A program made the position numbers and the translations under genes. This document shows, piece after piece, positions 1 to 6,340 of a stretch of 25,569 bases of DNA. Positions within the stretch are counted from its first letter, which is position 1, and each line of letters begins with the position of its first letter. A model generated the notes under the pieces. It saw only the letters and a list, made by a program, of their open reading frames with translations, had not been told where the DNA came from and made no database searches. The stretch is from Candidatus Omnitrophota bacterium (lineage in GTDB: Bacteria; Omnitrophota; Gorgyraeia; Velamenicoccales; Velamenicoccaceae): assembly GCA_028717105.1 (NCBI GenBank), contig JAQUOM010000010.1:1-25569 (forward strand), read 5' to 3'.

Positions 1-43
1 AGGAGAAGTCTAACCTTGCGGTTTTTTTATCTGTGTCATTGTT

Positions 44-97
44 ACCCCGTTGGAGCTCCAGCAGACAGGTAAAAGTGATCAGGATTTCTAACGGGGT
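44..97 (+). promoter_or_regulatory. Long stem in the cold-shock gene leader
   Basis: ACCCCGTT at 44-51 is the exact reverse complement of AACGGGGT at 90-97. The pairing continues inward to 55/86 with G-T wobbles, giving a stem of about 12 bp around a loop of about 30 nt, just upstream of the cold-shock ORF. Cold-shock mRNAs often carry structured, temperature-responsive 5' leaders, so a regulatory role is plausible but inferred. A TATAAA at 102-107 lies after the stem, so if that is the real -10 the stem would not be transcribed. The right arm also shares a 15-mer with the palindromic element near 3294-3308. Confidence 0.4.
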
Positions 98-131
98 TTA
101 CTATAAATTCACAAAAAGGAGGTAGGAAGCA

Positions 132-332
132 ATGGCAAAAGGTGTTGTGAAGTGGTTTAGTAACCATAAAGGTTACGGATTCATCACCCCCGAGAACGGC
201 AAGGATGTCTTCGTGCATCACACCGCGATCAAGGGTGAAGGTTACAGATCTTTAGACGAAGGCCAGCAGGTTGAGTTCGATATCGAACAAGGCCCCAAAG
301 GCGAACAGGCGACAAACGTCGTTAAGTTGTAA
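132..332 (+). CDS. csp: Cold-shock domain protein (CspA family)
   Basis: This 66-residue protein is a single cold-shock domain, the usual length for the family. The start MAKGVVKWFSNHKGYGFI carries the RNP1-type motif (KGYGFI), followed by the RNP2-type motif VFVHHTAI around residues 31-38. The protein should bind single-stranded RNA or DNA in the cytoplasm and act as an RNA chaperone, melting secondary structure in mRNA. The ATG is preceded by a strong ribosome binding site (AAAGGAGG near 115-122). The gene is followed 15 nt later by a perfect hairpin terminator, so it is probably monocistronic. Its neighbour is a DEAD-box helicase, another RNA-remodelling factor often induced by cold. Family assignment is secure; cold induction is inferred. 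Confidence 0.96.
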   Translation: MAKGVVKWFSNHKGYGFITPENGKDVFVHHTAIKGEGYRSLDEGQQVEFDIEQGPKGEQATNVVKL

Positions 333-346
333 CCTTGGATCACGCT

Positions 347-383
347 GATAAAGCCCGGCGTCCATGCGATGCCGGGCTTTATC
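347..383 (+). terminator. Intrinsic terminator after the cold-shock gene
   Basis: GATAAAGCCCGGC (347-359) pairs perfectly over 13 bp with GCCGGGCTTTATC (371-383) around an 11-nt loop. The U-rich part is moderate (TTTATCTCTTT). It would separate csp from the helicase gene and could work in both directions. Confidence 0.8.
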
Positions 384-446
384 TCTTTAACCTCCTCATC
401 GACCCTGCCATGTTTCTCCTATCCCTTTATAAGGAGATGTTCCAAA

Positions 447-1733
447 ATGATGACCCCTCATACCGCAAATAAAAACACGCAAGATATTTCCCCTGTCCAG
501 GATGGTTTTTTCGGACTGGGCATCGCGCCGGGAATTCTCGATATCCTTAAACGCATTCATTTCGTTACGCCGACGCCTATCCAGCGCAAAGCGATCCCTA
601 TGGCGATGGAAGGCAAGGATGTCATCGGAATCGCGCAGACAGGAACGGGGAAAACCCATTCGTTCGCGATCCCTATGGTCCAACGCCTCAGTCAGACAAA
701 AGGCATGGGGCTGATCCTGGCGCCCACACGTGAACTCGCCATTCAGATCGAGGAGGCCTTCCGGGTCATTGCACACCCCTTCGGCATGAAGACCGCCTGC
801 CTGATCGGAGGCGCGCCGATGGACCCTCAAACGGAAGCGCTGCGCAAAAATCCGCGCATTGTCATCGCCACGCCGGGAAGGCTCCTGGACCACATGAGAC
901 AATGGCATATCATTCTCGACGATGTCATCATGCTTGTCCTGGATGAAGCCGACCGTATGCTCGACATGGGCTTTGCCCCCCAAATCAACATGATCCTGAA
1001 GTATATCCCTAAAAACAGACAGACCATGCTGTTTTCAGCGACCATGCCAAAAGAGATCATGGAAATGGCAGCCCATCACATGAAATTACCCGTCAGTGTC
1101 GAGATCGCCGTTTCCGGGACCCTGGCTGAACGCGTTACCCAGGAATTATTCATCGTTAAAAAAGAAACCAAGATGAGGCTGCTCGATAAACTCCTCAGGC
1201 AATATCGCGGTTCCGTCCTGTTATTCTCTCGCACGAAACACTACGCACGCAAAATCACCCAGTCCGTCCGCGGCATGGGACACAGGGTCGCGGAGATCCA
1301 TTCGGATCGGTCGCTCAATCAACGCCGGGACGCCCTGGAAGGCTTCAAATCCGGCAGATACCGGATCTTGGTGGCGACAGACATCGCGGCCCGCGGTATC
1401 GACGTTTCCGGAATAGAACTGGTGATCAATTTCGACCTTCCTGAAGACGCGGAAAATTACGTCCACCGCATCGGCCGCACGGCCCGTGCCGGACAAAAAG
1501 GACACGCTATATCCTTTGCCACGCCTGACCAGAGCCGGGATGTGCGGGACATCGAAAAACTCATCCGCGTCACATTACCCATCGGGCACCATCCTGAAAT
1601 CCCTTGCGAAGAATTTTCCAAAGACGCGCCGCCAAGCCGTCGCCCCCAGGGCAAACCTTTCGGCCGTCACGGCGCCAAAAGGCCTTTCGGCCACCGCCGT
1701 CCAAGCTCCAAACGCAACACGCCGTTTTTTTAA
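447..1733 (+). CDS. rhlE: DEAD-box ATP-dependent RNA helicase (RhlE type)
   Basis: A 428-residue DEAD-box helicase that would unwind short RNA duplexes using ATP, for example in ribosome assembly or mRNA decay. All signature motifs are visible: Q-motif region with PTPIQ near residue 42, AQTGTGKT (63-70), PTREL (93-97), TPGRLLD (142-148), DEAD (166-169), SAT (197-199), then ARGIDV and HRIGRTARAG in the second RecA lobe. The C-terminal tail is short, basic and rich in Arg, Pro and Gly, typical of RhlE-like enzymes and likely RNA-binding. I start at the ATG at 447 because AAGGAG lies at 431-436; an in-frame start at 369 would add 26 unrelated residues inside the csp terminator. An ATG at 450 is an equal alternative. 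The family is certain; the RhlE subgroup is probable. Confidence 0.95.
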   Translation: MMTPHTANKNTQDISPVQDGFFGLGIAPGILDILKRIHFVTPTPIQRKAIPMAMEGKDVIGIAQTGTGKTHSFAIPMVQRLSQTKGMGLILAPTRELAIQIEEAFRVIAHPFGMKTACLIGGAPMDPQTEALRKNPRIVIATPGRLLDHMRQWHIILDDVIMLVLDEADRMLDMGFAPQINMILKYIPKNRQTMLFSATMPKEIMEMAAHHMKLPVSVEIAVSGTLAERVTQELFIVKKETKMRLLDKLLRQYRGSVLLFSRTKHYARKITQSVRGMGHRVAEIHSDRSLNQRRDALEGFKSGRYRILVATDIAARGIDVSGIELVINFDLPEDAENYVHRIGRTARAGQKGHAISFATPDQSRDVRDIEKLIRVTLPIGHHPEIPCEEFSKDAPPSRRPQGKPFGRHGAKRPFGHRRPSSKRNTPFF

Positions 1734-1835
1734 TCGGCGCGCGGAAATCATCAGGCTTTTCCCGCTTTACAGGACCGGGAGCAGGAGGGGAAAAACTCCG
1801 ACGGCTTATAGGCCTGAGGATCCATCCATAGACAC

Positions 1836-1876
1836 AAGGGCTTTCTTTACTCTCGTAAAGCCTTTCGTGCTATAAT
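1836..1876 (+). promoter_or_regulatory. Hairpin plus TATAAT promoter immediately before a start codon
   Basis: A hairpin (AAGGGCTTT 1836-1844 with AAAGCCTTT 1857-1865, or alternatively CTTTAC 1845-1850 with GTAAAG 1855-1860) lies after the helicase gene and may end its transcript. It overlaps a perfect TATAAT -10 box at 1871-1876. A possible -35 is TTTACT at 1846-1851 with a long 19-nt spacer. The ATG at 1883 is only 6 nt past the -10, so a transcript from this promoter would start at or next to the ATG (leaderless). Confidence 0.45.
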
Positions 1877-1882
1877 TTCTCC

Positions 1883-2185
1883 ATGGAAAAAACCGCGAAA
1901 CTTCTGGGATTCCTGATCATGCTGACTCTGGTTCTGAGCAATCTTGCCGGCTTCGCCGGAGCTCAAGAGCATTGTTCCTGCTCCTGCTGTCAGAAATCCT
2001 GCGATTCCATGATGGCAACCTGCCGGTCAAGCTGTTCTCCATTACTGTTCTGTGAAAAAAATAATTTTGCGCCAACTCTGCGCCTCTTGGGCGCCTTCGC
2101 CAACAAACACGACCTTCTTTACAAACACACGCATATCCTCGCCATTTTTCACCCCCCGAACAGCCGGCCGATCGCCCTATCATAA
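1883..2185 (+). CDS. Small exported cysteine-rich protein
   Basis: A 100-residue protein of unrecognised family. It has a clear signal peptide (MEKTAKLLGFLIMLTLVLSN, ending near AGFAGA), then a dense cysteine cluster (CSCSCCQKSC, then further Cys at DSMMATCRSSCSPLLFC). The C-terminal 40 residues lack cysteines and contain His (HDLLYKHTHILAIFH). Cys and His together suggest metal binding or disulfide formation outside the cytoplasm, but this is inference. No Shine-Dalgarno is visible and a TATAAT sits 6 nt before the ATG, fitting leaderless translation. The next gene, 58 nt downstream, encodes a second exported Cys-rich protein, which supports this ORF being real. The non-Cys tail could be read-through coding of lower quality; confidence is moderate. 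Confidence 0.6.
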   Translation: MEKTAKLLGFLIMLTLVLSNLAGFAGAQEHCSCSCCQKSCDSMMATCRSSCSPLLFCEKNNFAPTLRLLGAFANKHDLLYKHTHILAIFHPPNSRPIALS

Positions 2186-2243
2186 CGTCATTCTTTTTTT
2201 CACTAACAAAACCCTTAAAGGGTAAATAACCCAAGGAGTTTCC

Positions 2244-2468
2244 ATGAAAAAAACACTGTTTTTTGTGCTTTTGGCGGCGATATTTCTTGCCACCGGAATG
2301 GCCGGGGCAGCAGAAAAATGCTGCACGGAAAATATGAAAACGGGTTGCGCCATGGAATCCTGCTGCGGAAAAAAGGATTGTATGTGCGCTTGCGGGTGCT
2401 GCACAAAAGACGGATGCCGCTGCAAAGAAACCAAAACCTGCCGCGATTGTTCCTGCTGCAAAAAATAA
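2244..2468 (+). CDS. Exported metallothionein-like protein with 16 cysteines
   Basis: A 74-residue protein: a Sec signal peptide (MKKTLFFVLLAAIFLATGMAGAA) followed by a mature part of about 52 residues with 16 cysteines in CC, CxC and CxxC spacings (for example CCGKKDCMCACGCC and CRDCSCCKK). This composition is that of metallothionein-like or thiolate-cluster metal-binding proteins, but metallothioneins are normally cytoplasmic, so the signal peptide is the odd part. A good ribosome binding site (AAGGAG near 2234) precedes the ATG. It follows another exported Cys-rich gene and is followed by a strong terminator, so the two may form one unit. Metal binding is inferred from Cys density only; a disulfide-knotted structural protein is the alternative. 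Confidence 0.8.
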   Translation: MKKTLFFVLLAAIFLATGMAGAAEKCCTENMKTGCAMESCCGKKDCMCACGCCTKDGCRCKETKTCRDCSCCKK

Positions 2469-2534
2469 AGTTTCCGGCGACGCATCGCGGCGCTTCGTTT
2501 GAAGTCCGCTCAACCTGACACAAGGCCTGCGGGG

Positions 2535-2577
2535 AAAGGAAAGGGAGGGGGATGAAAACTCCTCCCTTTCCTTTTTT
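2535..2577 (+). terminator. Intrinsic terminator after the Cys-rich pair
   Basis: AAAGGAAAGGGAGG (2535-2548) pairs perfectly over 14 bp with CCTCCCTTTCCTTT (2561-2574), with a 12-nt loop, and the right arm runs into six T residues. This is a strong Rho-independent terminator for the Cys-rich genes. Confidence 0.9.
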
Positions 2578-2704
2578 CGCGAAGCAACCCTGGTAAAAAA
2601 TTTTTCCGGCGGGTAAACCTTTTTACATTTCTATCGTCTAATAAAAAGAAAAGCAATCATCCAACAATACAAACCTGCCCGTATCGGCAGACAGGAGGGA
2701 CCTC

Positions 2705-3166
2705 ATGAAGAAAGGACTGGCTATTATCATCGCCGCAGGATTACTTTTATCTTGCGCGCCGGCAGCAAAATCAGATACCATCATCAGCCTTGGTTTCACC
2801 GGCGAAAAACATCACCCATATTCCAACAAGCATATACGCGATAATCGCCACAACCACAATGACGGCCGCTATCCTCATGGGTATTATTATTGGCCCCCAA
2901 AGCCGTATTCCCGCGTCTATACTCAAACCGTCATCAAGACGATCAAGGTCCAGCCAAAAAAAACAATGATCCTGTCAGACCAGGAAAAGCTCGGTATTTC
3001 CGACATCATTTTTTTAAGCAAGGCAGCGGTCAGCGACGACGCCATCATCGACAAAATCGCCAGGACGCGTTCAGTTTTCAATCTCACAGCCGAAGAAGTC
3101 AGTATGCTGGTCAAAGAAGGCGTCAGCAACCGCGTGGTTAACTTTATGCTTAAGACAAAACGGTGA
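2705..3166 (+). CDS. Small exported protein with a His/Tyr-rich stretch and a conserved C-terminal helical domain
   Basis: A 153-residue protein with an N-terminal signal sequence ending LLLSCAPAA, which could be a lipobox with Cys at residue 17. Residues about 35-70 are rich in His, Asn, Tyr and Pro (HHPYSNKHIRDNRHNHND, then YYYWPPKPYS), likely flexible and possibly metal-coordinating. Residues about 100-150 (DIIFLSKAAVSDDAIIDKIARTRSVF, then LTAEEVSMLVKEGVSNRVV) show a repeated helical pattern that I recognise as a small domain found in envelope proteins of several phyla, in which two AGVSD-like turns alternate with helices. A strong ribosome binding site (AGGAGG at about 2693) precedes the ATG, and an intrinsic terminator follows the stop, so it is a single-gene unit. 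Function is unknown. Confidence 0.85.
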   Translation: MKKGLAIIIAAGLLLSCAPAAKSDTIISLGFTGEKHHPYSNKHIRDNRHNHNDGRYPHGYYYWPPKPYSRVYTQTVIKTIKVQPKKTMILSDQEKLGISDIIFLSKAAVSDDAIIDKIARTRSVFNLTAEEVSMLVKEGVSNRVVNFMLKTKR

Positions 3167-3170
3167 AGCT

Positions 3171-3203
3171 CCGCCGGCAGGAGAGCCGGCGGCTTCTTTT
3201 TTG
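3171..3203 (+). terminator. Intrinsic terminator, 4 nt after the stop codon
   Basis: CCGCCGGC (3171-3178) and GCCGGCGG (3185-3192) form a perfect 8-bp G+C-rich stem with a 6-nt loop, followed by CTTCTTTTTTGTT. It ends the preceding exported-protein gene and marks the left edge of a 400-nt non-coding, hairpin-rich stretch. Confidence 0.9.
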
Positions 3204-3226
3204 TTCGGTGAACCAAGCGAAACCCT

Positions 3227-3362
3227 GCACCGAAAGCCCTCCGGGCCTGCCACCTCCATCCCCAGGCAGGAGCCTGGGGCTTTCTGGTGCGGGGTAAACC
3301 CCGTTAGAGAACGACGTTCTCTAACGGTCTCTTGCCGACGGCAGCTTTATAGCACCGTCGGC
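3227..3362. repeat. Palindrome-rich non-coding element (three or four hairpins)
   Basis: The gap 3167-3566 holds no convincing gene but a dense run of inverted repeats. CCCCAGGC (3260-3267) pairs with GCCTGGGG (3272-3279). CCGTTAGAGAACG (3301-3313) pairs perfectly over 13 bp with CGTTCTCTAACGG (3315-3327) around one base. GCCGACGG (3334-3341) pairs with CCGTCGGC (3355-3362). An outer pairing, GCACC (3227-3231) with GGTGC (3286-3290) extended by GAAAGCC/GGCTTTC, could enclose the first. GGGGTAAACCCC at 3291-3302 is a further short hairpin. A 15-mer (3294-3308) recurs inverted at 87-101. It could be a REP/MITE-like repeat or a structured RNA. After 3362, up to the next gene, I see only weak pairings. 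Confidence 0.6.
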
Positions 3363-3566
3363 GTCAATCGGAGAAAGCCGCCGCTCGGACCGCGGGATAC
3401 TTTATCACCTTCCATGAAACGCAGGGTGATTTCAATTGACAACGCCGATGGGCAGGGGTATGCTTTTTTATCGATAGGTCTTAAGGCAGAGGCAGATCAC
3501 CGGGATCATTCCGGATAGATAAAAGAGATGCCCCAAAGACCTCCGCCCTAAAAAAAGCAGGCCCCC

Positions 3567-3899
3567 GTGGACAGAAAACTCCCTGTTTGGCTTCTCACTC
3601 TTGCGGCGATGGTCCCGCTCGTGCTTTTAGCCTGGCTTTTGATGTCGCTGGCTTCGACAAATGCCGTAAAACACTCCCAACCGGCCCGGGAAGACGACTA
3701 CAACATCATCTATCTGGGCCAGGAAGAAAAACCTGGAGAAACTTTCCGCCAAAAATTTCAACTCATGGACTCCCAGGAATCGCGCCTGCAACAGCAAAGA
3801 GACCGGGAATTCAATCAAATCAGCCAAAGCACGCAAACCCAGCTTCAGGATTTGCGCACTCAGCGCGATCTCCTAAAAATGCAAAAATCGTCTTTTTAA
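3567..3899 (+). CDS. Small membrane-anchored coiled-coil protein, unknown
   Basis: A 110-residue ORF with a GTG start and no recognisable family. Residues about 6-28 form one strongly hydrophobic transmembrane segment (VWLLTLAAMVPLVLLAWLLM) after a short basic start, so the likely topology is N-in with the rest outside or periplasmic. Residues 55-108 are rich in Gln, Arg, Asp and Leu with heptad-like spacing (QESRLQQQRDREFNQ, TQTQLQDLRTQRDLLKM), indicating a coiled coil. No strong ribosome binding site is visible before the GTG. Its neighbours, a structured repeat element and a DNA polymerase gene, give no functional hint. The TM-plus-coil layout argues that it is real, but the start and expression are uncertain. 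Confidence 0.6.
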   Translation: MDRKLPVWLLTLAAMVPLVLLAWLLMSLASTNAVKHSQPAREDDYNIIYLGQEEKPGETFRQKFQLMDSQESRLQQQRDREFNQISQSTQTQLQDLRTQRDLLKMQKSSF

Positions 3900-3957
3900 A
3901 CATATCGAAAAAGGAGGGGGAAGGGAGGCCAGAAGAACTCTCTTTTTTTAGGCCTTG

Positions 3958-3980
3958 ATACCCACACAAACGTGTGGTAT
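3958..3980 (+). promoter_or_regulatory. Hairpin upstream of the Y-family polymerase
   Basis: CCACAC (3962-3967) pairs with GTGTGG (3972-3977) around AAAC, and ATA/TAT extend it past one bulged C. It lies 34 nt before the chosen start of the polymerase gene. It may be an operator or a weak terminator for the upstream ORF. The potential GTG start at 3972 lies inside the right arm, which argues against using that start. Confidence 0.35.
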
Positions 3981-4013
3981 GCTTCAAATACCTGCCCAAC
4001 CGGATGTCTAAAA

Positions 4014-5204
4014 ATGCCCATGATCCTCCATATTGATATGGACGCGTTCTTCGCTTCCATCGAACAGCAGATCAACCCTCGCCTCAAGGGAAAACCTCTT
4101 ATCGTAGGTTCGCGGGACAAAAAATACCGCACGGTCGTCGCAGCCGCATCTTATGAAGCCAAGGCCTACGGAATCACATCCGGGATGCCAAGCCATAAAG
4201 CTTTTAAGATATGCCCGCATGCTGAATTTGTGGCCTGCGACTCTGCCAAATACACCCATGTTTCCAGAGAAATCTTCCGGCTCCTGCAGGAATTTTCACC
4301 CTTTGTAGAACACGTAACTATAGATGAATTTGACCTGGATATCTCAGGCCTTGCCCCCTTTTTCGGGCCACCCTTAGAACTGGGAAAAACCGTCAAAAAA
4401 CGCATAAGGGAGGCCTTCGGATTGACCTGCTCCATAGGCATTGCCCCTACCTGGCTCCTGGCCAAATTAGGCACCAAGATCAGGAAACCCGATGGCCTGA
4501 TCCTGATCAATGAAGCCAATGTGGATGCCCTGATCCTGGGCCTCGCAGTAGAAAAGATCTGCGGTATTGGGCCGGCCTTGACAGTCCGTTTGGCCGGCCT
4601 GGGAATCCTCACCTGCGATCAGCTTAAAACCACACCCGAAAATATACTGACTGATAATTTCGGCCTGACGACCGGCCGCTGGTTATATCTGATTTTGCGG
4701 CCCAATGAAGAGCTTTCCTTACCGCAAAATCATCCGCCAATATTATTTGCGGCGGAAAGCCAAAGGCCAAAATCCATCGGCCATTCTTACACATTGCCAG
4801 CCGAAATATGCGATCAAAAAATCGTCTTTTCATGGCTCAGAATGCTTGCGGAAATGGTCGCAAAAAGATCCAGAAAAACAGGCTGCTCAGGCAAAACCGT
4901 CAGCCTCTGGATCCATTCCAGGAATGAGTCGCTTACAAGACAAAAAACCTACCAGATACCCACCAATGACGGTTGGGAGATATTCATGCGCTCCAAGGGC
5001 CTTTTTGGCCAAAAAAAGGGCATTCCAGGGCCTGTACGGGCCCTTGGAATCAGCCTTGAAGAACTTGTTTTTGATAACGCCCCTCCCTTGTTGTTTGAGC
5101 AAAAAAGAAGGGAGGCCCTCCTCATGGCCCAAGACAAAATCAACGCCAAATATGACGATTGGACCATTCTGCCGGCCGTCCTGTCAGAAATCCACCCTAA
5201 GTAA
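4014..5204 (+). CDS. dinB: Y-family DNA polymerase (DinB / Pol IV-like)
   Basis: A 396-residue translesion polymerase of the DinB type. The start HIDMDAFFASIEQ carries the metal ligand D8 and the steric-gate position F13; the second catalytic pair is D104-E105 in TIDEFDLDISG, where the family usually has SIDEAxLDVT. SIGIAPTWLLAKLGTKIRKPDG and the HhH-type ICGIGPALTVRLAGLGI follow, then the little finger. The C-terminus has a candidate clamp-binding peptide (PPLLFEQ) and the typical RREALLMAQDKINAKY segment. All catalytic residues are present, so it should be active and error-prone. I prefer ATG 4014 over GTG 3972, which would add 14 unrelated residues inside a hairpin; ATG 4020 is also possible. 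No SD is clear, and no SOS box or partner gene is evident nearby. Confidence 0.93.
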   Translation: MPMILHIDMDAFFASIEQQINPRLKGKPLIVGSRDKKYRTVVAAASYEAKAYGITSGMPSHKAFKICPHAEFVACDSAKYTHVSREIFRLLQEFSPFVEHVTIDEFDLDISGLAPFFGPPLELGKTVKKRIREAFGLTCSIGIAPTWLLAKLGTKIRKPDGLILINEANVDALILGLAVEKICGIGPALTVRLAGLGILTCDQLKTTPENILTDNFGLTTGRWLYLILRPNEELSLPQNHPPILFAAESQRPKSIGHSYTLPAEICDQKIVFSWLRMLAEMVAKRSRKTGCSGKTVSLWIHSRNESLTRQKTYQIPTNDGWEIFMRSKGLFGQKKGIPGPVRALGISLEELVFDNAPPLLFEQKRREALLMAQDKINAKYDDWTILPAVLSEIHPK

Positions 5205-5701
5205 GAAAAAGTAGACATATTTGAATGGATTACAGATGGATTAGAATCCGGTAAATCACATATCATTAAATGGGCCCAAAGATTCAATTTCTCGTAACCC
5301 TTTATAAACACGAAGCAAACCGCCATTTCTTCAAATACTATCAAGTTAACATAAGATATATTATAGGAACTTAATTATACCTGGTTTTGGGCTGGTTTAA
5401 AACAGTTTTTAATGGTTCCGGCGTGCGGTTTTTCCGGGCATATCTCTCATTTTAAAAACCATCAACGTGTATGCGTGGGGATAAAAATATACAAACAAGT
5501 CATATAACAGATGCCAGAACGAAATGAACGGCACTCACAACGATGGTCATCAAAATACCCCGGGAATCCTGGATCGTTTCAAACAAAGGATAGCCGTATC
5601 AAAAATCCTCTTTTTTGCGCTTTTTTGCCTCCCTCAAACAGACTCTTGAAATATGCCTTATTAGCTATTGTTGTTCCACAAAAGAAACAAAAAAGCGACA
5701 A
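5205..5701. other. Non-coding A+T-rich gap
   Basis: About 500 nt between the polymerase gene and the convergent terminator hold no ORF with recognisable composition and no RNA gene that I can identify. The stretch is distinctly A+T-rich, especially 5330-5420 and 5450-5510. A 69-codon ORF at 5511-5720 runs into the terminator hairpin and has no ribosome binding site, so I do not call it. Confidence 0.6.
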
Positions 5702-5730
5702 AAAAAACGACCTTTTTTAGGTCGTTTTTT
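5702..5730. terminator. Bidirectional intrinsic terminator between convergent blocks
   Basis: AAAAAACGACC (5702-5712) and GGTCGTTTTTT (5720-5730) form a perfect 11-bp stem around TTTTTTA. On either strand the stem ends in a T run, so it can stop transcription from the plus-strand polymerase side and from the minus-strand prepilin gene, whose stop codon is 49 nt away. Confidence 0.9.
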
Positions 5731-5778
5731 GACATTCCGAAGTATCTTAAACCCTCCCCGATGCCTACAAAAAAAACG

Positions 5779-6207
5779 CTATTCTATAGGCATTCCGGAT
5801 GAAGAATTACCAACCCTGATGACACCGGATTGATCCAGGAAAAACTCCCGGACACCCGTTGCGTTCGGGGTCTGCGGGGATGCGATAACGGAATACGTAT
5901 TCACGCCTCCTGCCCAGGAAAAGCTGTACCCGGACTTATTACCGCTGGCAAGAACAACATCGATAAAAGGCGGTTCAGTACCGGTCATTTCACTCAAATT
6001 CCCGGGAAACCTGGCAGGCATCTGGGCCATTCTGAAAGCCTCTGCAGCAGATGTTAAGGTCTTTAAGGAAGCTACTGCAGATGCCTCATTGGCGCTTATC
6101 CTGGCCCTGACGAGATTAGGAATGGCAATGGCGGACACAGTAACAATGATGGCGACAACGATCAGGATCTCGACCAAAGTAAATCCGTTATGGGAATGCT
6201 TTCTCAT
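5779..6207 (-). CDS. Type II secretion / type IV pilin-like prepilin (GspG-like)
   Basis: A 142-residue class III prepilin. The short basic leader MRKHSHNG is followed by the prepilin peptidase site G/FTLVEI, with Glu at mature position 5, and a hydrophobic helix (ILIVVAIIVTVSAIAI). The segment PNLVRARISANEASAVASLKTLTSAAEAFRMAQ is the typical continuation in short GspG-like proteins abundant in Omnitrophota-type genomes. The C-terminal globular part has no Cys. It would be cleaved and methylated by PilD and polymerise as a pseudopilin or pilus subunit in the envelope. No assembly ATPase, platform protein or peptidase is encoded in the window, so it is an orphan subunit. A TATAAT-containing promoter lies directly upstream, and a terminator follows. 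Confidence 0.93.
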   Translation of the reverse strand: MRKHSHNGFTLVEILIVVAIIVTVSAIAIPNLVRARISANEASAVASLKTLTSAAEAFRMAQMPARFPGNLSEMTGTEPPFIDVVLASGNKSGYSFSWAGGVNTYSVIASPQTPNATGVREFFLDQSGVIRVGNSSSGMPIE

Positions 6208-6215
6208 AGGTATGT

Positions 6216-6244
6216 ATTATACGGAATTCTTCCAAAATGAGCAA
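6216..6244 (-). promoter_or_regulatory. Candidate sigma70 promoter of the prepilin gene
   Basis: On the minus strand a perfect TATAAT (6216-6221) is preceded, after a 17-nt spacer, by TTGCTC (6239-6244). The predicted transcription start (about 6209) is within a few nt of the ATG at 6207, so the mRNA would have almost no leader, and no ribosome binding site is visible there. Confidence 0.5.
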
Positions 6245-6265
6245 ATGTTTTTCATAGCCAAAACA

Positions 6266-6305
6266 TAGAAAAAGCCCCCTGGGGACGGGGTCCTTCGGGG
6301 GCCCT
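6266..6305 (-). terminator. Intrinsic terminator of the heptad-repeat gene
   Basis: Read on the minus strand, GCCCCC and GGGGGC (6297-6302 and 6274-6279) form a G+C stem, with further G/C pairs possible in the 17-nt loop, followed by TTTTTC. It lies 36 nt downstream of the stop codon at 6341. Confidence 0.8.
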
Positions 6306-6340
6306 TCTATCATAAAGAATGGACTTCAACTTGCGCGAAA

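Noticed and set aside
396..983. 195-codon minus-strand open frame inside the helicase gene
   Set aside because: Antisense to conserved DEAD-box motifs, no family similarity seen.
1917..2513. 198-codon minus-strand open frame across the Cys-rich genes
   Set aside because: The plus-strand ORFs have signal peptides, a ribosome binding site and a terminator; this frame has none of these.
3221..3290. Resemblance to a cyclic-di-GMP (GEMM-I) riboswitch (AAAGCC followed by CCGGGCCT)
   Set aside because: Only one short block resembles the consensus; the GNRA tetraloop stem and its receptor are not found in the right places, and no suitable downstream gene fits.
3201..3518. 105-codon ORF through the palindromic element
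   Set aside because: The coding frame simply reads through hairpins; composition and lack of a ribosome binding site argue against a protein.
5511..5720. 69-codon ORF in the A+T-rich gap
   Set aside because: It has no ribosome binding site, ends within the terminator hairpin, and its Lys/Ser-rich sequence resembles no family.
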